Assembly (NCBI GenBank): GCA_032622095.1
Contig: CP136064.1
Span: 133,865,129 to 133,929,128 of the forward strand
Length of the DNA: 64,000 bases
DNA from: Siphonodentalium dalli
Taxonomy: Eukaryota > Mollusca > Scaphopoda > Gadilida > Siphonodentaliidae
Direction: 5' to 3'
The notes under the pieces are model-generated. The model worked only from the letters and a program-made list of their open reading frames with translations. It made no database searches and was not told where the DNA came from. Numbering within the stretch: the first letter of the stretch is position 1; the number at the start of each line of letters is the position of its first letter. This document shows positions 51,470 to 62,352 of the stretch, piece after piece. A program made the translations under genes and the position numbers.

Positions 51470-52880
51470 GTCCACTTCACTCATCCGATCATCACCAAAC
51501 TTCATATTTATCTTGATATTGATCTATCAGATGAGAGCTATCAAATATTTTTTTAATTTCATAGGAAAAAATGGTCGCCAGCGGCCATATTGCATTTACG
51601 TTATATTTTATCGCGTCATGTCGATATCTAGTATTACTTAGAAATTTCACCTTTCCAGATTCATAATTGCTCCATTGACTGTAACAGATGAAATTATTCC
51701 CCTCTTCGGATAGAGTGTCACTGAAACTTTATTTTGTCAGACTGTCTGTATAATCACTGATTATATATGGCAATAATCTGTAATAAGATGTAGCACTATT
51801 TTATTTTATATTTACATGCAGTGCTGTTTTTATACATCAATTCTAATCCCCCTAGATCATCATGTGATCGATCATACATCGCGCGAGGACCTGGTTGAAT
51901 TAAGGGGGGTTTTATGGATCACTTCTGTCCTCAAGCTAGATTATACTTATGACATTTAATGGCATGTTGCTAACGTGGAGGGTTAGATATGCTTGAGAAA
52001 CCACCACTCTTTAATTCACACCAAGTTCTCAGCTGTCATGTTCGGATATTAGAACCCATAGCCATGATATATGGTTTATTTTGTGTATACTAGTAATATA
52101 GTTATTTTCAGTACCTTTATATACCAGTACTGTGTATAACAATGCATATAAATTAATCCATGTATACATGTATATTGATTCAACGGATTCAGTGGTTTTG
52201 TCCATCAGTCTATCAAATTTGCGGGGAAAACATGGCCACAAGCAGTACACCCTGCTAAATTTCGAATTTGAATCAATTGGCGCACCCTGCAGCCAGCTTT
52301 TATTGGAGAACTTTTTCTTATGTGGATATTTTGGGTCACCGCTAGATGTGAGCCATATTTTGTTCTCAAACTGTCCTTGTGAAGACATCACTGCCAGCGG
52401 TGATCTTCAATTTTACTATTTTTATGGCTAAATAATTTGGTTGATCCTACAGACGACACCCTTGTCCGATCGTCATCAGATTCCACAATTATCTTCTGGA
52501 TAACCAGGGTGAGAGTAATCTAATTTTCCCGAATTTCGTTAAAAAACATTACCACAGGCAGCAATTTGGTATCTTACTCTTTGATCCTCTTTTGCATGAC
52601 TGAATTGTTTAGCAACTGTACAGACATATCCCTCATCTGGTTTTTATATACATGTATATCTCTTCATGCGGATAGCCAGTATTACGTAGGTACTTCAACT
52701 TTCTGCATTCCTGTCATCATTTGAAATATAAAAATTTACCTGATACATGCACCCTTCAAAATTTGTTTCGTCGTATCTATTTTAATGACCCGTATGGTAA
52801 TATTGATACAGATATATTTGTCAAACATTTCTTTGTACAATATACAGGTATTTAGTTTGTAACTAAATCTAGAAATATAT
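51470..52880 (+). repeat. Diverged interspersed repeat, two or more units
   Basis: Matching phrases recur about 980 bp apart: ccgatcatcaccaaacttc with cagatgagagc (51,486), and ccgatcgtcatcagattcc with cagggtgagag (52,466). ggtcgccagcggccatatt-type blocks also recur with variants. Open frames on both strands near 52,029-52,431 mirror each other and are not supported as genes. Confidence 0.5.
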
Positions 52881-52883
52881 AAT

Positions 52884-53520
52884 AGTAGCTCGTGGACCCC
52901 ACTTCGTCCGGGATGTTCCCCTCTGATTTTCGGAGAAATGCGCGATTTAACCTTGAATTGACTATTTTAAAGGTGAAGGTCATGTCGGGGTCACGATTTG
53001 ACCCGTCCAAAACACTCCCCGGACAAAAGTCACGACAAAAGTACCCGTCGAAATCCGCCCGGCTTTACCCGATTTGACCTTGAATTGACAAGTTTGAATG
53101 TCAAGATCAGGTCAGGGTCATAATTTGACCCACCCGAAACACTCCTGGGACAAAAGTAACAGTAGGTATTATATTTCGTTGAAATACTTCGTTTTACCAG
53201 ATTTGACCTTGAATTGATCTTTTTGAATGTCAAAGTCAGGTCGGGATCAAGATTTGACCCGTCCAAATAGTCCAGAAACATGCCTACATCAGCACGTTCG
53301 AGAACATGGTCCCACGTGAAATTGGACCCGTCAATATTGCTCCCGGGATCGAAATAGTCCTACACACAAATTTTTAGTCGGATCGGTCAATGTCCAGAAA
53401 CATGCCTATGAGCGAGGTCAAGTTGACACGTTAAATACCAAATCCGAGTCGGATCAGTCGAGCAGTGTTAGAGTCTATAACACATACACACATGCATTCA
53501 TGCATACACACATACATACA
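52884..53520 (-). repeat. AGGTCA minisatellite element, solo copy
   Basis: The leader (ggaccccacttcgtccggga, ctgattttcgg) matches the leader of the minisatellite inside A' (57,460-57,500) at many positions. Three ~128-130-bp units with gatttgacccgtcc follow (52,996, 53,123 and 53,254), then diverged tails and a cacatacacacatgcattc-type microsatellite (53,478-53,525). It is a sibling of the core of element A outside that element, suggesting an independently mobile or shared module. Confidence 0.8.
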
Positions 53521-53616
53521 GACAGGTGTTCCAAAATGTATAATCGATAGCTACAACAATTCTATGGTAGGTATAGTTCACGGCCGACCTGATGCATGCA
53601 TCTTAGTTTTCTTGTT

Positions 53617-56600
53617 ATTACGCCACCTAGTGTGGTGTTTCTAGCATTTGGTTTTTTTATATCGCATGGAGTACAGGGCGAATGTATTCTTGGAGATAGT
53701 TTGTACCTTACTCAATCGTACCGATATAATCACGTAGATGCCGAAATTGTAAAGTTAACGCCAGCGGTGTATAATACGTTTATGAAAATATGATAAATCC
53801 TATCGATAGAGTCAGGACAGGCTCAAATTGTAAACTTAAAGTCACCGGTGTAATAATATGTTGTTGAAAATATAAATAATCTGATAGCCTGAAAATATTG
53901 TATAACCTATTGGGAGCCCATAATAAATGGGAATAACCTATTGGGAGCCCCTGCATGTAGTGAACTGAATTGTGGGTATTTTATGGAGATTGTTTGTACC
54001 TTACTGAATCGTACCGATATAATCACGTAGATGCCGAAGTTGTAAAGTTAACGCCACTGGTGTATAATATGTTTATGATAAATCGTATCGATAGAGTGAG
54101 GACAGGCTCAAATTGTAAACTTAAAGTCGAAAATATAAATAATCTGATAGCCTGAAAATATTGTATAACCTGTTGGGAGCCCCTGGTGTAGTGAACTGAA
54201 TTATGGGTAATTTTAATTGGAGTGCGCATGTCTGTTTTTTTTGTAGTAACGGCCATCTTTTATTTTCTGTAATTATGGTAAGAGTTTATGGTTTAATTTA
54301 TTTATTATTTAAGTTTGTTTCAATTTTTGAATGGTTTTATGTTAACCCGATAATTTGTATTTTGTAAAGAATAAAATTGTTTGAAGAAAAATGGCGAATT
54401 TCCAAGTTCTGAGTGTCAGCTCGATAGTGAGACTGAGGCTGTGACGGTGTGAGTGACTGAGAGTCTCAAGTTAGTTTATTTACAGTTGTGTTCCGAGTAT
54501 TTTTTGTAGTCAAATATTAATGAAATACGCTTTGTTTATATATACTAATTTGCTTATTTATAGAAACGTGTAATATTAATTTGAAAGTTATTTCGATAGA
54601 CTATTTGTTTTTAGTTGAAGATAAAACAAATTTGGAAAACAAATATTATAACCCATTGAGAGCCTCGTGAAGTGTATTGTGGGTATTTTAATATAATTGC
54701 GCATGCGCAGTCTATATGCGTTCTTTTGGGGAAATTCGCTATTTTGGTTAAGTGAAACAATGGTATGAGTTCAATGTTTGTTTGTATATAAGAAAGTATA
54801 TTGAATTTTGGAGGCCGACAATTGTATCTATTTGAAGATTAAAAGTTGCTTGTGTGTATTTAGCTGTGCATGGTTCGTTAATTAGGCCAGCCTATTGTCA
54901 TATTAGAACGTCTCCAATAACATACAACCTCTCTGCAGTTAACATTGTGAATTTGGCAACAGTCCAAGCAGGCCCTCTAATGGAGCACTGTGAATTTGGC
55001 AACAGTCCAAGACACGTGGGGTATAATAACTGAACACCTGTGGCCAACTTGATCTCCAGAATGTTTTTAAGTGGAAGGGACAGTGTAGTGGGGTGGGGTG
55101 GAAGTTAGATTTTGAGTGTGTATGATTCACAACTTTTGTAAAAAAAAGTTAATGCACATGTAGTTGGAAATTTCATACATTATTACACTACAACATAAAG
55201 GTTAAAATACATGGTTACCATTGCCTGGTATCCCAACTAGTAATTATTGTCCCCATTATGATGGGGACGGGGATCGAATGATGGAGGTATTTTGAGGGGG
55301 TGGGAGTCACAACTGTTATAAAGAATTTTAACAGTTGGAAATTTCATACATGATTACACTAACTTTTTGTCCCCATTTATTTTACTGCTGTCTTGTTTGT
55401 TACTGTATTCCTGATATGGAAATAATAAAGAGCATTTATTACGCCACCTGTGGTGTATCTAGCTGCTGAGATTTTGATATTGCGTGGTGGACAGGGCGAA
55501 TGCATTGTGGGGCTTTTATTTATAGAGTTGGAAATTCCGTTTATTTAAAAGTCGGAACTACGCGACCAGTAGGCCAAGTCCAGTAAAACGGTTCGTTATA
55601 GGTGCTGGTTGTTATTGTTATTTTAACGGAATTCTGAGTTGGTCATTCGCGAAACCAATATATTTTATATTCTATAATTAAAACCGTGGGTATATAATAT
55701 ATGATCCTCTTTATGGATATTGTAGGAAGGTAAATTTAGCTAAAGCGGTGGGATATCTTGCAAGACAACACATTTCGGTTTGCGCTATAACCGCTCAATG
55801 TTTTAAGGTGTTACACAACGTCTGATAAAAAGAGTTCTATCTGGAATATTCACACTATTTTTTCAGAGAACATGCATAGAGTAAACATAGTCCTATCGGA
55901 CTATCGTAAAGTAGTTCCGTTTAATTCGGGATTAATTAACCCTCAGACTGCCGAAACTGCCGACAATAAATTCGCTTGTTCGTGTCCCCCGAAAATCAAA
56001 CTTGCCTGTTTAGAGGTCCCATTTTCGTGGCTAATGGTGATAGAATCACAATTTTTCAGTCAAGTTCATGGATAAATTACATTACACTTAATCGGCTTAT
56101 GTCCGCGGCCATAAACCTGCGTTTTGATAACAATTTATTTGAGACAAACTGTTGCGCGGGTATCAGTCGGCGCTTATCGGTTGAAGTTATTATGATCGTG
56201 CAGCCTGCGCGTGCAACAAGTGTTCAAATACAACAGAAGAAAAAAATACTATGTCAAATAAATAACGTGATCAATGGACAGACAAGTTTCATTTCCGTGG
56301 GACACGAAAAAGCGAATTTAATGTCGTCAGTTTCGGCAGTCTGAGGGGTTTAATTAATCTCCTTTACGATATCCCGATAGGACTATATTTACACTATGTT
56401 CTCTGAAAAAAAATGGTGTGAATATTCCCGATAGAACTATTTTTATCAGACGTTTTGTAACACATTAAAACATTGAGCAGTTAGCGCAATTTTCTGGAAT
56501 TTCGGACTATTTCGTCTATAAAAATACGATGAGCAACTGAAAATGTTTTTCAACATTCTGGAAGGGGTAGATGTCCAGGTATATATGTTTAAAATTTCAC

Positions 56601-56997
56601 GCATAAACTATGACAGATAACAAAGTTATAATTAGTTTTATAGGCCCACCATAAATCCCCTATAATAAACGCATGCCTCCGTAAGCACATGGCTTTGCTG
56701 TGGATGCTTTCGTTCCCAGCATGCATCATTCTCGCTATCTGTAAAATGTCTATGAACAATGGCTGTGCCACGCACTCTTAGCTTTGATCCGCATTTAGAA
56801 GCATTCTGGTGTGGCGAATGAGAAACCTGCAGTAATTTATAAGCCGTAGTTCATTGTAATAATTTGAAGAATTACTTATCTTAACGGAATTCTGAGGCGG
56901 TCCATTCATGTAACCAATATATTTTATATTATGATTTATATTTATGGCTAATAATATGATCTTGGTGGCGTTACCATTTCTGACTATGGTTTTCTTG
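53617..56997 (+). mobile_element. Composite Helentron/HINE-like element, copy B
   Basis: Runs 3,381 bp from ATTACGCCACCTAGTGTGG to the family 3' end TTTCTTG, T on both sides. A second full 5' end lies inside at 55,438 (ATTACGCCACCTGTGGTG), so the element has two 5' ends and one 3' end. The first part contains a ~290-bp repeated module (tttgtaccttactcaatcg at 53,700 and tttgtaccttactgaatcg at 53,993) and repeated attgggagcccctg motifs. The second part contains a 710-bp fold-back insertion. Copy C has the same two-headed structure. No Rep/helicase frame is present. Confidence 0.78.
55780..56489. mobile_element. 710-bp fold-back element inside copy B
   Basis: About 200-bp inverted arms (55,780-55,989 and 56,296-56,489), outermost ttgcgcta / tagcgcaa. 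They include aacgtctgataaaaagagtt, ttcagagaacat and cagactgccgaaactgccga with their complements. The ~300-bp middle is open in one plus frame (55,976-56,344), but without an ATG or a recognised domain. A matching element occupies 61,643-62,352 in copy C. Confidence 0.85.
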
Positions 56998-57254
56998 TGT
57001 ATGGTAGCGAAGGTGCGTGTTTATTCATGAGTACCTATATTGTTGACATTGAGGCTCGCGTTGATAATTAGCAAGCCAGTCCGGATACAGGTATTGCACA
57101 ACACCCTGGTGACATGTTGAAATCGAAAACGGGCCCTGCACTCGCCTTCTACGAAGTATTCTGATCCCAACGCCCAGACAACGACTGAGGGGAGTTAAAC
57201 AAAGTCAAAACAACACAGTAATCATTGTGTAATTAACAAAGAGACAGAGTATAT
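56998..57254. other. Linker between copies B and A'
   Basis: 257 bp of unrelated DNA separating the 3' ends of two HINE-like elements that face each other tail to tail. Confidence 0.6.
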
Positions 57255-58576
57255 ACAAGAAAACCATAGTCAGAAATGGTAACGCCACCAAGATCGTATT
57301 ATTAGCCATAAATATAAATAATAATACAATTATTCTATAAACTAGCTTTCAAATTTTATGCGGGAAATTTGCGTACTTCCATATTTCAAGTTTTCCCGTT
57401 TCTCGTGGCATACATTACTTTCATCAAACTGTCTTCTTTATTACACAAGCTGATAGGCCCGACTTCACCCGGGCTGTTTCCCATCTGCTTTCCGGTGAAA
57501 GGTGCGATTTGACCTTCAATTGACTATTTCGAAAGTCAAGGTCAGTTCAGGGTCATGATTTGTCCAGTCCAAAACACCCCCACCCGTAGAAAACTACCCA
57601 TAGGTATCAAATTTCGTCGAAATCCGTCCGTTTTACCCAACTTGACCTTTAATTAACAATTTTGAAGGTCAAGGTAAGGTCAGAGTCATGATTTGACCCG
57701 TCCAAAACACCCCCCCCCCCGACAAAAGTACCCATAGGTATCAAATTTCGTCGAAATCTATCCGTTTTATCCGAGTTGACCTTTGATTGGCCATATTGAA
57801 GGTCAAGGTCAGGCCGAGGTCACGATTTGACCCGTTCAAAACTCTCCTCGGACCAAAGTATCCCTAGGTATCAAATTTCGCCGAAATTTGTCCGTTTTAC
57901 CCAAATTGACCTTGCATTGACAGTTTTAATGGTCAAGGTCAGGTCGGGGTCACGATTTGACCCGTTCAAAACACTTCCCGGACACAAATACCCATAAGTA
58001 TCAAATTACGTTCAATTCTATGGAAAGCCGAGGAGGACATGTTGGTTGCTAATTGCTAGATATACGACGCGGTATTTTGAAGGTGTTTCAAACTAGGAGA
58101 TAGAAGTATTCTGCCTTTCAAATGGTGATGAATTATAGTAGTTTATTCAAATTTTATGGCATAAATTGTTATTAAAACCGTATATACTATAAAAAATTAA
58201 TGACTCGAAAATTAAGTGGGCCTTTAAACAAAGTCACAATTGCATTTAGGCTCATCTCATACTCGTCCATTCAGCGATATTCTACTGCGCAGTTTGTTAT
58301 AGCCTCCAGTATTTATTGAGCGTTATACCCCCAACTGTTATAATTCGCCTTTAGCAGGCGTACTCTTGCCTCAGATTATTGAGATATTAGGTCACACATA
58401 ATCACATTAAATCGCATCGTAACATAGCAATTGTGTGGGCTCCTTGTCGTGAATATGTAATGAGAAATAAGGTCATACGTAATGACATTAAACTCAAGAA
58501 AACCCTCGAAAACAAAACAAAATCACATTTAATGTTTTACGTTATTTCCTTCATAAAAAGAATCTTCGTGATAATG
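57255..58576 (-). mobile_element. Helentron/HINE-like element A', 3' part (inverted)
   Basis: Reverse complement of copy A from its 3' end (caagaaaaccatagtcag at 57,255) to the position equivalent to 49,019. Coordinates of A and A' sum to 107,595 throughout. Only scattered differences were seen (for example ttttcgagtcat for ttttggagtcat), so the two are very similar. The element is cut at 58,576 by a 5.1-kb insertion and resumes at 63,733. Confidence 0.9.
58568..58576. repeat. 9-bp target duplication, left
   Basis: GTGATAATG directly before the Mutator-like element, repeated at 63,724-63,732. The single, uninterrupted version (cattatcac) is at 49,019-49,027 in copy A. Confidence 0.95.
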
Positions 58577-59962
58577 GGGTACCTCGAAACAGTGCGCGGA
58601 ACTGCGCGGTACAAACAAAACAGTTATTATGCACGGGGAGTTGATTTAAAACATGCATATTAATGAAATATAGTAGTAGAAGGTCTTCAGTTACGAATTT
58701 GCAAGATCATTTTAACGTTTTATTAGAGAGAGTGAGTGGTAGAATCTACCGCGCACTGTTTCGAGAAAAGTTTACTGCGCTATATCTTCCGCGCATTGTT
58801 TCGAGAAAAGCTTAAGTACTGCGCAGTTGTTACCAGAAAACTTAATGCGCGATGTCGGATTAATAGCCACAGTTACGTGATAAATTATATATTATAAAAC
58901 AATTTTCTAAAACTCCCATCAGCTTTTATCCGGCAGACTTAATTGTCAAAATGAATTTACCGGTGCCATGATATATGGCACCTCTGTGCATATATGACAC
59001 CTCTTATTACGCCACCTAGTGTGGTGTTACTTGCATTTGTTTTTTTTATATCACATGGAGTACAGGGCGAATGTATTCTTGGAGATTGTTTGTACCTTAC
59101 TCAATCGTACCGATATAATCACGTAGATGCCGAAATTGTAAAGTTAACGCCAGCGGTGTATAATACGTTTATGAAAATATGATAAATCCTATCGATAGAG
59201 TCAGGACAGGCTCAAATTGTAAACTTAAAGTCACCGGTGTAATAATATGTTGTTGAAAATATAAATAATCTGATAGCCTGAAAATATTGTATAACCTATT
59301 GGGAGCCCATAATAAATGGGAATAACCTATTGGGAGCCCCTGCTGTATTTTATGGAGATTGTTTGTACCTTACTGAATCGTACCGATATAATCACGTAGA
59401 TGCCGAAGTTGTAAAGTTAACGCCACTGGTGTATAATATGTTTATGATAAATCGTATCGATAGAGTGAGGACAGGCTCAAATTGTAAACTTAAAGTCGAA
59501 AATATAAATAATCTGATAGCCTGAAAACATTGTATAACCTGTTGGGAGCCCCTGGTCTAGTGAACTGAATTATGGGTAATTTTAATTGGAGTGCGCATGT
59601 CTGTTTTTTTTGTAGTAACGGCCATCTTTTATTTTCTGCATGCGCAGTCTATATGCGTTCTTTTGGGGAAATTCGCTATTTTGGTTAAGTGAAACAATGG
59701 TATGAGTTCAATGTTTGTTTGTATATAAGAAAGTATATTGAATTTTGGAGGCCGACAATTGTATCTATTTGAAGATTAAAAGTTGCTTGTGTGTATTTAG
59801 CTGTGCATGGTTCGTTAATTAGGCCAGCCTATTGTCATATTAGAACGTCTCCAATAACATACAACCTCTCTGCAGTTAACATTGTGAATTTGGCAACAGT
59901 CCAAGCAGGCCCTCTAATGGAGCACTGTGAATTTGGCAACAGTCCAAGACACGTGGGGTATA

Positions 59963-60886
59963 TATAGAATACACACGTAGTGTTTCTGAATACCAAATTT
60001 ACACCACGAGTGGGATTGATGGTTTACCACACGAGCTTTAGCGAGTGTGGTAAATCATCAATCCCACGAGTGGTGTAAATTTGGTATTCAGAAACACTAC
60101 GTGTGTATTTTGTTTATACCATGACCGGTACAGGAGCAACAACTGCTATGAAATCGAAATAAACCCACTTAAATTAAGATGATTCTGTCGCACCATTCAC
60201 AATCATCCCCGTTGTGTTCCCCACACTTGGCCGTACATCGAAGTACACTATCACAGCTGATCAGGCGTATTGATACATTGAATTAGGTCAACATTCAATT
60301 GTACGAATATGGTATCATTGTAGCCAATTCACAATAAACTGTAATCATGATGAAACCGCCATAAATAAACAACATGAATATATATATGGGAATACGAATT
60401 TAATGAATATAAATATAACACATTGCGGGAACTTTTTTTTCTCCGCCGTACAGTGAACAGGAAACCACGAAAGTCATTTTGAAATCCACCGTTTGTTGTT
60501 CGAGTTTTTTACGTCTATTTCTTGAAATATATGTTCAATTTGTTGATCTGGATGTGATTTCCACGGAAATAACTGTTCGTTTTTATCGCATTAGTGAGTA
60601 TAATATTCAATTGAATCGAAAGTATCAAATTGTTTTCATCGCGAGGCGCTACATTTTAAAAATAGAGTGATTTTGATCGAGGTCATGGAAGGTTAATGAA
60701 AGGTCAACTCGGATGTAGTTCTACTATGGGTATAAACTTTAACCATTGAAATGCCATTAAAACGTGTTACCCACAGTAGAAACGTGTTACCCACGGTCGG
60801 ACTCCTGTTCACACACAGTAGGGTGTACAGCACAAATATATTATATAGCATGTTTGTACACAGTACAATAGGGAGTCATGGTATAA
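59963..60886. mobile_element. Insertion specific to copy C, with a 143-bp palindrome
   Basis: Copy B reads cgtggggtataataactg without interruption; in C about 925 bp intervene. The insert starts with a near-perfect palindrome (59,968-60,110) and then contains ttataccatgac (60,114) inverted as gtcatggtataa (60,875-60,886). ggtata flanks both sides, possibly a short target duplication. A doubled aaacgtgttacccac occurs near 60,760. A 63-codon frame (60,479-60,670) starts at a non-ATG codon and was not recognised. Confidence 0.8.
59968..60110. repeat. Near-perfect 65-bp-arm palindrome
   Basis: The left arm aatacacacgtagtgtttc ... tttaccacac pairs with the right arm gtgtggtaaatc ... acgtgtgtattt around gagctttagcga. 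Only one substitution and two GA/TC swaps inside self-complementary cacgagtg-type boxes were noticed. A strong cruciform, typical of fold-back MITEs. Confidence 0.93.
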
Positions 60887-61642
60887 AATAACTGAACACC
60901 TGTGGCCAACTTGATCTCCAGAATGTTTTTAAGTGGAAGGGACAGTGTAGTGGGGTGGGGGTGGAAGTTAGATTTTGAGTGTGTATGATTCACAACTTTT
61001 GTAAAAAAAAGTTAATGCACATGTAGTTGGAAATTTCATACATTATTACACTACAACATAAAGGTTAAAATACATGGTTACCATTGCCTGGTATCCCAAC
61101 TAGTAATTATTGTCCCCATTATGATGGGGACGGGGATCGAATGATGGAGGTATTTTGAGGGGGTGGGAGTCACAACTGTTATAAAGAATTTTAACAGTTG
61201 GAAATTTCATACATGATTACACTAACTTTTTGTCCCCATTTATTTTACTGCTGTCTTGTTTGTTACTGTATTCCTGATATGGAAATAATAAAGAGCATTT
61301 ATTACGCCACCTGTGGTGTATCTAGCTGCTGAGATTTTGATATTGCGTGGTGGACAGGGCGAATGCATTGTGGGGCTTTTATTTATAGAGTTGGAAATTC
61401 CGTTTATTTAAAAGTCGGAACTACGCGACCAGTAGGCCAAGTCCAGTAAAACGGTTCGTTATAGGTGCTGGTTGTTATTGTTATTTTAACGGAATTCTGA
61501 GTTGGTCATTCGCGAAACCAATATATTTTATATTCTATAATTAAAACCGTGGGTATATAATATATGATCCTCTTTATGGATATTGTAGGAAGGTAAATTT
61601 AGCTAAAGCGGTGGGATATCTTGCAAGACAACACATTTCGGT

Positions 61643-62352
61643 TTGCGCTATAACTGCTCAATGTTTTAAGGTGTTACACAACGTCTGATAAAAAGAGTTC
61701 TATCGGGAATATTCACACTATTTTTTCAGAGAACATGCATAGAGTAAACATAGTCCTATCGGACTATCGTAAAGTAGTTCCGTTTAATTCGGGATTAATT
61801 AACCCTCAGACTGCCGAAACTGCCGACAATAAATTCGCTTGTTCGTGTCCGCCGAAAATCAAACTTGCCTGTTTAGAGGTCCCATTTTCGTGGCTAATGG
61901 TGATAGAATCACAATTTTTCAGTCAAATTCATGGATAAATTACATTACACTTAATCGGCTTATGTCCGCGGCCATAAACCTGCGTTTTGATAACAATTTA
62001 TTTGAGACAAACTGTTGCGCGGGTATCAGTCGGCGCTTATCGGTTGAAGTTATTATGATCGTGCAGCCTGCGCGTGCAACAAGTGTTCAAATACAACAGA
62101 AGAAAAAAATACTATGTCAAATAAATAACGTCATCAATGGACAGACAAGTTTCATTTCCGCGGGACACGAAAAAGCGAATTTAATGTCGTCAGTTTCGGC
62201 AGTCTGAGGGGTTTAATTAATCTCCTTTACGATATCCCGATAGGACTATATTTACACTATGTTCTCTGAAAAAAAATGGTGTGAATATTCCCGATAGAAC
62301 TATTTTTATCAGACGTTTTGTAACACATTAAAACATTGAGCAGTTAGCGCAA
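61643..62352. mobile_element. 710-bp fold-back element inside copy C
   Basis: Same length and limits as 55,780-56,489 in copy B, with a few substitutions (for example actgctcaa for accgctcaa). Carried along with the host element rather than inserted separately. Confidence 0.85.

Noticed and set aside
52029..52431. Overlapping sense and antisense frames of about 100-120 codons
   Set aside because: They lie in a diverged repeat, mirror each other and have no recognisable motif.
55976..56344. 122-codon frame present in both B and C
   Set aside because: It lacks an ATG, sits in a fold-back element, and its preservation in both copies reflects their recent common origin rather than selection.
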